Shown: positions 34,937-43,547 of the stretch, piece by piece
Layout of the letters: every line of letters starts with the position of its first letter
Position numbering within the stretch: the stretch's first letter is position 1
DNA from: Chryseobacterium indicum
GTDB taxonomy: Bacteria; Bacteroidota; Bacteroidia; Flavobacteriales; Weeksellaceae
Reading direction: 5' to 3'
NCBI RefSeq assembly: GCF_021504595.1
Contig: NZ_JACSGT010000001.1
Location: 2,418,001-2,482,000, forward strand
Length of the DNA: 64,000 bases
The notes under the pieces: model-generated
Databases searched by the model: none
Told to the model about the DNA's origin: nothing
What the model saw: only the letters and a program-made list of their open reading frames with translations
Made by a program: the position numbers and the translations under genes

Positions 34937-36967
34937 TTAAAAATCAACCTTCATTCCCAACACAAAATTTCTTTTGGCAGCCGGATTATAATAACGGTTT
35001 CCGAATGCGTTGATATCAAAACCTAAAACATATTCTGTATTATAAAGATTCTGAATCTGAAGATATACATTGACTCTCGTTTTTTCAAAATCAACAGGAA
35101 ATCTGAACTGAATATTCCCAACCAAACTTGGTTCCGACCATACTGAATTGGCGTCATTCAAAGGGATTTTTGAGGTGTAAAAATGGGAATAATCTACCGA
35201 AAGTTTTCTGAAAAACGTAAAATTCAGCAAACTGCTGATTGTTGTTTTGGGAACTCCGGTGATTTCATTCCCTGAAAAATCATTTCCGTTCTGCTGATAA
35301 TTTTTAAATGTAAAATCGTAAAAACTTCCCGAAAACCTGAATCTGAAATGGCTTAAAAAGTTGTTTTTCAGATTGAAATTCTTCGATTCCATTAAAATTT
35401 CAACCCCTTTTTGAACGGTTTCTCCGGAATTGACGAAGTATTCCTGTCCGGCTTCGTTCTGTCTCCTCACAATTGCATCTTTCATCCGGAAATCAAAATA
35501 ATTTCCTTCCACAAAAACGGAGTTACCGAATTGTTTTCGAATCTCAATTTCCTTGTTCCAGCCGAATTCGGGTTTTAAATTTGTATTAAACTGCTGATTT
35601 GAAGAGCGGATTTCTTCATTCGTCGGTGCAGAATTCCCCTTCCCTATTTTTCCGCGTACCGAAAAGCCTTTTCCCAAAAGATAGGTAAACCCAAAATTGG
35701 GCAACCATTGGTTTTTAAAATGAACTTTTCCTTCTTCATTTCGGGGATATATTCTGTTCCAGTCGTAAGAATTTGAATTTAAACTGATGGAAAGATCGGT
35801 GAATAATTTTTCGCTGACATTCAGTTTTTGAGAAAGAAAGAAAAACCCCGAAGTATTTTTAATCTGATCAAAATTCTGTGGATTTCCTTCTGTTCCTCTG
35901 TTATTATCGTAATTTCTGACCAAAATATCATTGATTCCGCCTTCAAATCCCAATCGGTAGGCTAATGAAATAGTATTCCAGTTTTTTTCGTAATTGAGAT
36001 GCGTTCTTAGTGCAAAATTCTTTTCAAAACGGTTTTCATAATTGGTGATAAACGGATTTTCAAAATCTACGTAAGAACCCTGAATTAAAATAAAATGAGA
36101 GAAATCCGGACTGAAGTTATAATCATTTGAAACTCCTGCCAAAATCATTTTATTGCGGATTCCGGCATCCTGTTCTTTTGCACCCGAAACTGTTTTGGTT
36201 GCAGGTCTTGCCTGTTTTCGGTTGATCTGCATCTGTTCTAAAGTAAGTCCTCCCGGAGTCTGATAATCGAGATCAGCGTACAAAATCATGGCTTTGAGCA
36301 ATCCATTTTCTGAATATTGAAAATGGTCTTTTACAAAAATCTGCTTTCGTTGAACTTTCGACTGTTCCCGATAAGAATCGGTCTGATAATAGTTCTGAAA
36401 AACCTGAAAAAAATGTTTCCCAATGTGTTTGGAAAGATCAAAACTCTGGTTAAAAGTTCCATAACTTCCAATTGCCAGATTTGCGGAAATCTGGTCTGAT
36501 TTTCTGGTCTGAAGCAAAACAGTTCCGCCCGTTACGGCACCGTAATCTCCGCTTTCAGGACCTTTATATATTTCCATCTCGTTGATGAGTTCAGGAGAAA
36601 CAACATTAAAATAGGTGTTTCCCGAAGCATCGGACAGGATGAAATCGTCAAGATAAACTTTCACATTCCGAACGCCAAAAGGGGATCGCAAAGTGCTTCC
36701 GCGAAGAGAAATCCTGTAACTTCCGGGAGAACGTTCTTCCATTCTGGCTCCTGCAATCTGATTGATGGACTCTAGCATTCTTTCGGGTGTATTCTGGTTA
36801 AGCAGATTTTCTGAAACCACAGCAACCGATTTTGTGGATGAAATAAAAGTTGTGGGTTTCTTGTAAGCATCGATCCTGATTTCTGAAATCAGTGCTGCAG
36901 AATCTCTTTCTTGAGAAAACAGCAGGGAAACGGAAAATAATGAAAATAGAAAGCAGAGTTTTGTCAT
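34937..36967 (-). CDS. TonB-dependent outer-membrane receptor
   Basis: 676 residues from the ATG at 36967 (MTKLCFLFSLFSVSLLFSQ, a signal peptide); the longer frame upstream has a weak TTG start and no signal. The plug domain spans about 40-150 (VAVVSENLLNQNTPERMLESINQIAGARM, then MEIYKGPESGDYGAVTGGTVLL). The rest is a 22-strand-type barrel ending with FVLGMKVDF, a proper C-terminal strand. No CarboxypepD-like N-terminal domain is present. The ligand (iron chelate, cobalamin or other) cannot be read from the sequence. The MFS gene upstream is on the same strand. Confidence 0.9.
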   Translation of the reverse strand: MTKLCFLFSLFSVSLLFSQERDSAALISEIRIDAYKKPTTFISSTKSVAVVSENLLNQNTPERMLESINQIAGARMEERSPGSYRISLRGSTLRSPFGVRNVKVYLDDFILSDASGNTYFNVVSPELINEMEIYKGPESGDYGAVTGGTVLLQTRKSDQISANLAIGSYGTFNQSFDLSKHIGKHFFQVFQNYYQTDSYREQSKVQRKQIFVKDHFQYSENGLLKAMILYADLDYQTPGGLTLEQMQINRKQARPATKTVSGAKEQDAGIRNKMILAGVSNDYNFSPDFSHFILIQGSYVDFENPFITNYENRFEKNFALRTHLNYEKNWNTISLAYRLGFEGGINDILVRNYDNNRGTEGNPQNFDQIKNTSGFFFLSQKLNVSEKLFTDLSISLNSNSYDWNRIYPRNEEGKVHFKNQWLPNFGFTYLLGKGFSVRGKIGKGNSAPTNEEIRSSNQQFNTNLKPEFGWNKEIEIRKQFGNSVFVEGNYFDFRMKDAIVRRQNEAGQEYFVNSGETVQKGVEILMESKNFNLKNNFLSHFRFRFSGSFYDFTFKNYQQNGNDFSGNEITGVPKTTISSLLNFTFFRKLSVDYSHFYTSKIPLNDANSVWSEPSLVGNIQFRFPVDFEKTRVNVYLQIQNLYNTEYVLGFDINAFGNRYYNPAAKRNFVLGMKVDF

Positions 36968-37169
36968 CGAATGAAGGGAAGCAAAAACTGTACTTTTCTG
37001 TGTGGAAAATATAAATTCGCAGAAGATTTGTTTAAAATAATGTGAGTTGAGCTTCCGCCGAAATTGATGATGCCTTTTGGCTAAAGCCAAATTTGTTTCT
37101 TACTCCGTTGCAATAAAAAGTCCGTCAACATTTTCTGTGACGGACTGAATTTTACATAGATGTTTTCCT

Positions 37170-37342
37170 TCGCGTGAGGGATGCGGCGGGCGGCGGCGAA
37201 GGCGCCGGTGCGAGTGAGGAACGAACGAGTACGGAAGCGATGCGAACCCCAAAGCAGCCCGACCCGAATTGAAAGGGGAAACCTCATAGGTTTTAAAAAC
37301 CTATGAGGTTTAGCTCCGGAATGAGAGACACGCCCAAAATAT
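37170..37342. repeat. GC-rich structured repeat, copy A, with nested 15-bp hairpin
   Basis: On the + strand it starts TTCGCGTGAGGGAT and ends ACACGCCC plus AATATTTAAGATT. GC content is far above its surroundings. In its right half a perfect 15-bp hairpin AAACCTCATAGGTTT / AAACCTATGAGGTTT (37279-37293, 37297-37311) is inserted. The shared right end contains the TAA stop (complement) of the minus-strand MFS gene. Copy B is at 61489. Confidence 0.75.
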
Positions 37343-38572
37343 TTAAGATTCTACGTGTTTTCTGTCGCCAATCATCCAGGGAACAATGTAATAAAATGCA
37401 ATGGCAATGATTGTGGCTAAAACTCCTGTCCCGATCCATAATATGGTAAATCCGAATCTTTCGGCAATGAACGTTCCCAAAGTAGGTGTTACGATAAAGG
37501 CGATGGAGAATGAAATTCCGTTCAAGCCCATATACGCTCCTTTGTTGTTTTTTCCGGAGCGTAATGCTGTGATGGTTGACATAAACGGCAAAGCCCAGAT
37601 TTCTCCTACGCAGAGAAGGCTCATGGATATCACTAAAGTCACGATACTGTAATCAAAACCAAGCATGGCATAAGCAAATCCGCAGATGAAGGTTCCCAAA
37701 AGCATGGTTACGGCAAGGCTGAAATATTTTTCGGCAACCTGTACCAATCCCATTTCGAGTAAAACGACTAAAAAGCCGCTGTACCCCAAAATATATCCTA
37801 TACTTTGCTGACTTAAATGCGCCGTGTCTTTGTAAAAAATAGTCAATGTACTGAACAACTGGAAGAAGCAGATTGAAAAAAGCATACAGAAGAAACAGTA
37901 AACCAGAAATTTACCATCGCGGTAAGGTGAATTTTCTTTTTTAATTTCTATGGCTTCCTGTACTTTTCGGGATTTTAATTTTGCCAGAATGTTTCGTTTT
38001 CTGAAAAAGACGATGTATAAAATTCCCGCCACCAAAGCTGTAAAAGCATTGCTGAAAAATAAAAATTCGTAGGAAATTGCCGATAAAATACCGCCCAAAG
38101 CCGGACCGATGGAAAAGCCTAAATTTATTGCCATCCGGTTTAAGGAAAATGCTCTGGTTATGTTTTCGGGTTTCGCATATTTTGTAATGGCAACCGAATT
38201 TGCAGGACGGAAGGAATCGCTTACAATGCTTTGCAGCAAAATAATGGTCGCCACTCCTATTTCTGTCTTAAATAGAGGAATCATACAAAATAAAGGCACA
38301 CTGAGCAATAAACTGAGATACTGAACTCTGTACTCCCCGATTCTGTCTGTAATAAATCCGCCCAGCCAGGAACCGATTACCGAACCGATTCCGAAAAAGC
38401 TGAGTACAATTCCTGTGTTTTCGATGCTGAATTTCAAATGATCGGTCATGTAAACTCCCAGAAAAGGAAGCACCATGGAACCTGCCCGATTGATGAGCAT
38501 GACCAAAGCAAGCATCCAGCTTTCTTTGGAAATCCCTTTGAATGAGTTGGTATATAAGTGTATAAGTTTCAC
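37343..38572 (-). CDS. Major facilitator superfamily transporter
   Basis: 409 residues with 12 predicted membrane helices in two six-helix halves. The loop between helices 2 and 3 carries GSWLGGFITDRIGEYRVQ, the MFS signature (G-x3-D-R-x-G-R type). The substrate is unknown; general multidrug or sugar-type carriers look alike at this level. Its stop codon lies inside the GC-rich repeat that follows it. The 160-bp gap to glnS upstream holds that gene's terminator. Confidence 0.88.
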   Translation of the reverse strand: MKLIHLYTNSFKGISKESWMLALVMLINRAGSMVLPFLGVYMTDHLKFSIENTGIVLSFFGIGSVIGSWLGGFITDRIGEYRVQYLSLLLSVPLFCMIPLFKTEIGVATIILLQSIVSDSFRPANSVAITKYAKPENITRAFSLNRMAINLGFSIGPALGGILSAISYEFLFFSNAFTALVAGILYIVFFRKRNILAKLKSRKVQEAIEIKKENSPYRDGKFLVYCFFCMLFSICFFQLFSTLTIFYKDTAHLSQQSIGYILGYSGFLVVLLEMGLVQVAEKYFSLAVTMLLGTFICGFAYAMLGFDYSIVTLVISMSLLCVGEIWALPFMSTITALRSGKNNKGAYMGLNGISFSIAFIVTPTLGTFIAERFGFTILWIGTGVLATIIAIAFYYIVPWMIGDRKHVES

Positions 38573-38678
38573 AATTTTTAATTTTAATTACTGTTTTTAA
38601 CCACGAATTACGCAAATGCTTTTCACGGATAACCTCATTTTTTGGTTATCGTTTTTGTTTCGTTAGGGTTAAAAACAA

Positions 38679-38715
38679 AAAACAGGGCTTAAAAATTAAG
38701 CCCTGTTTTATTTAT
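38679..38715 (-). terminator. Intrinsic terminator of glnS
   Basis: Stem AAAACAGGGCTT / AAGCCCTGTTTT (38679-38690, 38698-38709) with a 7-nt AT loop, followed by T-rich sequence on both strands. Confidence 0.88.
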
Positions 38716-38730
38716 ATGTATAATAAATTT

Positions 38731-40404
38731 TTACTCCGGCTTATAAGAGTCTTTTAACGTCACTGTTCTGTTGAATACAAAGTTTGTATCCGTAGAATCC
38801 TGATCTTTCGTGAAATAGCCAATTCTCTGGAATTGAAGAGGTTCTCCAACTGCCACATCTTTTAAGCTTGGTTCAGCAAATCCCTGAATGGTATTTACAG
38901 AATCCGGATTGATAAAGTTTAGGAAATCGACATCTTTCTCTGCATCTGGCTGTTCCACAGTGAATAATTTGTCGTAATTTCTTACTTCCACAGGAATTGC
39001 GTGTTTCGCAGATACCCAATGAATGGTTCCTTTTACTTTTCTTAAGCTTTCTTCTGTTCCGCTTCCGGACTTGGATTTTTCGTCGTAGGTTGCGTAAATG
39101 GTCGTAATGTTTCCGTTTTCATCCTTCTCTACTCTTTCACCTTTAATGATGTAAGCAGATTTCAGACGAACTTCTCCGCCCAACTTTAGTCTGAAGAATT
39201 TGTTGTTGGCTTCTTCTTTAAAGTCTTCACGCTCAATATATAATTCTCTGGAGAACGGAATTTCTCTTGTTCCTGCATTTTCCTGCTCAGGGTTGTTTTC
39301 TGTTTCCAGCCATTCTTCTTTTCCTTCCGGATAGTTTTCAATGACTAATTTGACAGGATCTACAACCGTCATTACACGTTTTGCGACTTTATTCAGGTCT
39401 TCGCGAACGCAGAATTCCAGTAACTGAAGCTCAATAAGATTTTCTCTTTTGGCAACTCCTACTTTTTCAATAAAATTTCTGATGGAAGCAGGCGTAAATC
39501 CTTTTCTTCTCATTCCGGAAATCGTAGGCATTCTCGGATCATCCCAACCGTTTACTACATTTTCGGCAATCAGCCTCTGCAGTTTTCTTTTGGAAGTAAT
39601 CATGTAAGAAACGTTCATTCTCGCAAATTCTCTCTGCTTGTTTTTCACTTTTCCTTCTTCGTACACCTGATCTAAGTACCAGTTGTATAAAGGTCTGTGG
39701 TTCTCAAACTCTAAAGAACACAGTGAGTGAGAAATTTGTTCAATATAATCAGATTCACCATGCGCCCAGTCGTACATTGGGTAAATTTTCCAATCGGTTC
39801 CCGTTCTGTGGTGAGGTTTGTTCAGAATTCTGTACATCACAGGATCACGCATGTTCATATTCGGTGAAGTCATGTCGATTTTTGCACGAAGAGACATAGA
39901 ACCGCTTTCGAATTCACCGTTTTTCATTCTTTCGAATAAATCTAAAGATTCTTCAACAGGACGGTTTCTGAAAGGAGATTCCACACCCGGTTCTGCCGGA
40001 TTTTTTCTCTGCTCGGTAATCACTTCAGACGGCTGCTCATCTACGTAAGCTTTCCCTTCTTTTATCAACTGAACTGCCCAATCGTAAAGCTGCTGGAAGT
40101 AATCGGAGGCGTACAAAACTTTATCCCATTTAAAACCCAACCATTCAACGTCTTTCATAATAGAATCTACGAATTCCTGTTCTTCTTTTTCAGGGTTCGT
40201 ATCGTCGAAACGAAGGTTCACGGGAGCATTGTATTTTTCACCCAAACCGAAGTTGATGCAGATCGCTTTTGTATGACCTACATGCAGATAACCGTTTGGT
40301 TCAGGCGGAAAACGGAAACGGAGCTGATCTTTTCCCAGACCGTTTGCCAAATCATCTTCGATAATTTGCTCAATAAAATTGAGTGATTTTTTTTCTTCTT
40401 CCAT
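38731..40404 (-). CDS. glnS: Glutaminyl-tRNA synthetase
   Basis: 557 residues. Class I synthetase motifs: HVGH at 41-44 in PPEPNGYLHVGHTKAI, and the KMSKS equivalent in MITSKRKLQRL. The anticodon-binding half contains REDFKEEANNKFFRLKLGGEVRLK and IHWVSAKHAIPVEVR, the GlnRS (not GluRS) pattern. It charges tRNA-Gln directly, so no GatCAB route is needed for Gln. It is a single-gene unit with a terminator on the 3' side. Confidence 0.96.
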   Translation of the reverse strand: MEEEKKSLNFIEQIIEDDLANGLGKDQLRFRFPPEPNGYLHVGHTKAICINFGLGEKYNAPVNLRFDDTNPEKEEQEFVDSIMKDVEWLGFKWDKVLYASDYFQQLYDWAVQLIKEGKAYVDEQPSEVITEQRKNPAEPGVESPFRNRPVEESLDLFERMKNGEFESGSMSLRAKIDMTSPNMNMRDPVMYRILNKPHHRTGTDWKIYPMYDWAHGESDYIEQISHSLCSLEFENHRPLYNWYLDQVYEEGKVKNKQREFARMNVSYMITSKRKLQRLIAENVVNGWDDPRMPTISGMRRKGFTPASIRNFIEKVGVAKRENLIELQLLEFCVREDLNKVAKRVMTVVDPVKLVIENYPEGKEEWLETENNPEQENAGTREIPFSRELYIEREDFKEEANNKFFRLKLGGEVRLKSAYIIKGERVEKDENGNITTIYATYDEKSKSGSGTEESLRKVKGTIHWVSAKHAIPVEVRNYDKLFTVEQPDAEKDVDFLNFINPDSVNTIQGFAEPSLKDVAVGEPLQFQRIGYFTKDQDSTDTNFVFNRTVTLKDSYKPE

Positions 40405-40761
40405 TAAATTCGCTTTTAAATGCCGTAGAATACGACAATTTGCAAATTTATGAAATTTTCAGGGTTTATGGAAATAATAATGTAAAAGTAGAATTCTGAA
40501 CCTGTATTTCCTAAAGAGCATTTTTTGTTAAAAGATTCAAATTTTCAAACAAACATAACGTTAATACTTTCTATGAATTGGTAGATTGAAAGAACTTTAT
40601 ACCTGTGAAATCTAAAATATTGGAAAAAAAATTTACAAACACCTCTTACACAACAGTTTATATATTATTGAAAAAAAATGTTAAAAAAGTAAAAATTATG
40701 CATTGAATTCTGGCATAAAGATTGTAAATTTATTACCACAAAAATATTAACATTTTATATT

Positions 40762-40839
40762 ATGAAAAAAGTTAAAAGTAAGTTTTCTTTAATTTTAGAA
40801 TACATTAAGAAAGCGATTTTTGTAAAAGACGTCATTTAA
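40762..40839 (+). CDS. 25-residue basic peptide frame (putative)
   Basis: A frame beginning MKKVKSKFSLILEYIKK and ending VKDVI, preceded by an AT-rich region with TTG and TAAATTTA elements (near 40706 and 40728) but no strong consensus promoter. It is Lys-rich with a hydrophobic middle, so it could form a membrane-binding helix. It has no double-glycine motif. A chance frame cannot be excluded. Confidence 0.25.
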   Translation: MKKVKSKFSLILEYIKKAIFVKDVI

Positions 40840-40969
40840 TCGCCAATCACTAAACCATAAACACCAAAACTATACGACTGAAAATTACTATATAAAAACT
40901 TCAAAATCATCTTCTTGACTAACAAAGTTCATCCGAGCTTTGAAAAACTTTTAATATATTTTCTAAGGG

Positions 40970-41010
40970 CACATTAACTCACTTTAATGTGTGTTAATAT
41001 GTGTTAAAGT
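40970..41010 (+). promoter_or_regulatory. Operator-like repeats before the GG peptide gene
   Basis: An inverted repeat CACATTAA / TTAATGTG (40970-40977, 40984-40991) overlaps two direct repeats TGTGTTAA (40990-40997 and 41000-41007) spaced by exactly 10 bp, one helical turn. This is 60 bp before the ATG of the double-glycine peptide. The regulator is unknown. Confidence 0.5.
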
Positions 41011-41067
41011 ATTGCACATCACAAAAAAGAATTTCATATTTACATAACAAACAAAAAAAATGTTTCT

Positions 41068-41217
41068 ATGAAAAATCTAAAAAAACTTAAAAAAAGTGAA
41101 TTAAAAACAATTAAAGGAGGTATAGTTCCTATCGGCTGCCTTAGTTGGAATCCTAAATTAAGATGCTGCAGAACATGGGATGAAGAACATTACAACAATC
41201 CTGTTTGTGAAATCTAA
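41068..41217 (+). CDS. Double-glycine-leader Cys-rich peptide (bacteriocin-like) 1
   Basis: 49 residues. A basic leader MKNLKKLKKSELKTIKGG ends in the GG processing site at 17-18. The predicted 31-residue product has four cysteines (24, 33, 34, 47), an even number that could form two disulfides, and a WNP/TWDEE middle. This is the typical plan of GG peptides called bacteriocin-like in Chryseobacterium; they would need a C39-peptidase exporter, which is not in the window. The last 4 bp overlap the tail of menC on the opposite strand. Confidence 0.72.
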   Translation: MKNLKKLKKSELKTIKGGIVPIGCLSWNPKLRCCRTWDEEHYNNPVCEI

Positions 41218-42218
41218 TTTTTAAACCACAGTAATTCTCCTTTCAGATCGAGATTTGATTCGAAATTATTAACAAATAAAGCTCCGGTTCCCAATCCTTG
41301 CGGCATCGGGCTTTTTTTTGTAAAAGTATACTGAGCAATTGCGTTAAGCCCGATATTACTTTCCAGTGCTGATGTAATCCACCATCCTATATTACGCTCT
41401 TCAGCCAGAGAAATCCATTCATCAGAACCCAAAAAACCTCCTACTAAAGCGGGTTTTAAAATAATATACTGAGGTTTTACGGTTTCGAGCAATTTTCTTT
41501 TCTCATTAAAATCTGTAATCCCGATCAGCTCTTCATCCAAAGCAATCGGAGTAGGTGTTTCAAGACATAATTCTGCCATATCATTCCGGTTTCCTGCTTT
41601 TATCGGCTGTTCGATGGAGTGAATATGCAGATCGGCTAATTGCTGTAAAACAATTTTTGCTTCTTCTTTCTTAAAGCCTCCGTTTGCATCTACCCGAAGT
41701 TCAAGCCTGTCCTTTGAGAACTTTTGTCTCAGTTTCTGAAGAATTTCATGTTCAGATTTCCAGTTGACTCCTATTTTGAGTTTAATGCAGTGAAAACCTT
41801 TTTCCAGTTTATCCTGAATCTGCTCTTCCATATAATTAATGTCGCCCATCCAGATCAGACCATTAATAACAATCGGAGTTTTCCCTTGTGTAAATTCACT
41901 TGGGAAATATAGATTCTTCCCGTTTTTTAAATTCAGAACAGCCTGTTCATAACCAAACCAAATGGACGGGAATTCTTTTAATTCTTCTTTTAAAAACTCG
42001 GAATCCTGCTGAATATTTTCACAAAGCCATTTTAATTTATCTTCATAATCCGGTCTATCGTCAATGCTAAGACCTCTGAAAATCGCACACTCTCCTGTTC
42101 CTTCCTTTCCGTTTTCTGAAATTTCGAGAATAAAGGTCTCTTTTTCAAGCAAAACGCCGCGAGATGTTCCACTCGGGCGTTTGAATTCTAATAAATATCT
42201 TGAATATTCTGCTTTCAT
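41214..42218 (-). CDS. menC: o-Succinylbenzoate synthase (MenC), enolase superfamily
   Basis: 334 residues. It has the enolase-superfamily plan: an N-terminal capping domain, then the barrel with FHCIKLKIGVNWKSE (KxK), ELRVDANGGFKKEEA (D), SIEQPIKAG (E), ALDEELIG (D) and YIILKPALVGGF (K). It dehydrates SHCHC to o-succinylbenzoate in menaquinone synthesis. Its start overlaps the fbp stop by one base, an odd pairing with gluconeogenesis. Its last bases overlap the GG peptide gene tail to tail. Confidence 0.88.
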   Translation of the reverse strand: MKAEYSRYLLEFKRPSGTSRGVLLEKETFILEISENGKEGTGECAIFRGLSIDDRPDYEDKLKWLCENIQQDSEFLKEELKEFPSIWFGYEQAVLNLKNGKNLYFPSEFTQGKTPIVINGLIWMGDINYMEEQIQDKLEKGFHCIKLKIGVNWKSEHEILQKLRQKFSKDRLELRVDANGGFKKEEAKIVLQQLADLHIHSIEQPIKAGNRNDMAELCLETPTPIALDEELIGITDFNEKRKLLETVKPQYIILKPALVGGFLGSDEWISLAEERNIGWWITSALESNIGLNAIAQYTFTKKSPMPQGLGTGALFVNNFESNLDLKGELLWFKN

Positions 42219-43234
42219 TATTTTACACTGTCAATTCGCATAAATTCTTCCGCTTTCTCCACCATATCGATACTTCCGCAGAAAAACGGGATTCTCTGAT
42301 GCAGTTCTGTCGGTTCAATTTCAAGGATTCTTCTGAAACCATCGGTTGCTTTTCCTCCTGCCTGTTCCGCAAGGAAAGCCATCGGATTACATTCGTAAAG
42401 CAATCTCAGTTTTCCGTTTGGAGCCTGTGAATAAGACGGATAAATATAAATTCCGCCCTTCAGCATATTTCTGTGGAAATCTGCCACTAACGAACCAATA
42501 TATCTTGAAGTATACGGTCTGTCTCCTTCTTCCATCTGGCAATATTTAAGGTAATTTTTTACGCCCTGAGGAAATTTGATATAGTTTCCTTCGTTGATGG
42601 AGTAAATCTTTCCTGTTTTTGGGAAAGTCATATTCGGATGAGACAGATAATATGTTCCCAAAGAAGGATCTAATGTAAATCCGTTCACTCCGTTTCCTGT
42701 TGTATACACAATCATTGTGGAAGATCCGTAAATAACGTATCCTGCTGCAATCTGGTTAACTCCTTTCTGTAAAAAGTCTTCCAGCTGAACCGGAGTTCCG
42801 GGCTCTGTAACTCTTCTGTAGATTGAGAAAATGGTTCCTACCGAAACATTTACATCAATATTTGAAGAACCGTCAAGAGGATCAATCAGCACCACATATT
42901 TGCTTAAATGTCCGTTTTCGCCACATTTGATATCGATGAAATCGTCGTTTTCTTCGGAAGCAATTCCACAGACAACCTCTCTCTGAGACAAAGCGGTAAT
43001 AAAAATTTCATTGGCAATTACATCCAGTTTTTGCTGTTCTTCTCCCTGTACATTCTGATTTCCTGCAGCACCGGCGATGTCTACAATTCCTGCTTTATTT
43101 ACTTCTCTGTTTACTACTTTTGAAGCCAGTCTTATTGCGCTGAGAAGGCGGGAAAACTCTCCCGTGGAGTACTGAAAATCATCCTGTCTATCAATAAGAA
43201 ACTCTCCTAAAGTCTGTAATGGTTGCTCTGACAT
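42218..43234 (-). CDS. fbp: Fructose-1,6-bisphosphatase, class I
   Basis: 338 residues. Metal- and phosphate-binding segments are complete: ASEEND (active site), [27 protein letters not shown] and the later [19 protein letters not shown] and [23 protein letters not shown]. It hydrolyses fructose 1,6-bisphosphate in gluconeogenesis. Its stop overlaps the menC start. AMP inhibition is common in class I enzymes, but this was not assessed. Confidence 0.95.
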   Translation of the reverse strand: MSEQPLQTLGEFLIDRQDDFQYSTGEFSRLLSAIRLASKVVNREVNKAGIVDIAGAAGNQNVQGEEQQKLDVIANEIFITALSQREVVCGIASEENDDFIDIKCGENGHLSKYVVLIDPLDGSSNIDVNVSVGTIFSIYRRVTEPGTPVQLEDFLQKGVNQIAAGYVIYGSSTMIVYTTGNGVNGFTLDPSLGTYYLSHPNMTFPKTGKIYSINEGNYIKFPQGVKNYLKYCQMEEGDRPYTSRYIGSLVADFHRNMLKGGIYIYPSYSQAPNGKLRLLYECNPMAFLAEQAGGKATDGFRRILEIEPTELHQRIPFFCGSIDMVEKAEEFMRIDSVK

Positions 43235-43547
43235 ATTTTGCTTTTTACGTTTTCTCCAAATTTCGTAAAATTTATTACAATTTAAAAGAATAATTAATAA
43301 AAGACCTTATTATCTGTCTATCAAATAAATACAATCACAAAAATATGACTTGAAAAATATTTGTCTTAAAATACCAATCCCATTTTATTGAAGCAATCGG
43401 AATAATTTCTGCGAATTGATAATTTTAATAAAATCTTAAGCCCGCGGCGATATTGTGCTCTTTCATATCTCGTTGTAAATGCATAATTTTGTCACCCGTA
43501 AAATATTCCCACAAATTTTATCTAACAATTTTATTATTAACAATTTA
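43235..43547. other. Divergent control region between fbp and aspartokinase
   Basis: 313 bp, AT-rich. TAATTTTG at 43484-43491 is a -7 candidate for the aspartokinase gene (no well-spaced upstream element), and no clear one is seen for fbp. A short GC-richer patch CCCGCGGCGA sits near 43441. There is no open frame worth calling. Confidence 0.5.

Larger units (their letters stand above)
40405..41067. other. 663-bp region upstream of glnS and a GG peptide
   Basis: Very AT-rich. It holds a 25-codon frame at 40762, an operator-like repeat cluster at 40970-41010, and the upstream regions of glnS (minus) and the double-glycine peptide (plus). I see no larger frame or RNA gene in the rest. Confidence 0.6.

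Noticed and set aside
37081-37287. 68-codon frame in the GC-rich repeat upstream of the TonB receptor
   Set aside because: It follows the repeat, has no conserved domain and is an effect of GC-rich DNA with few stops.
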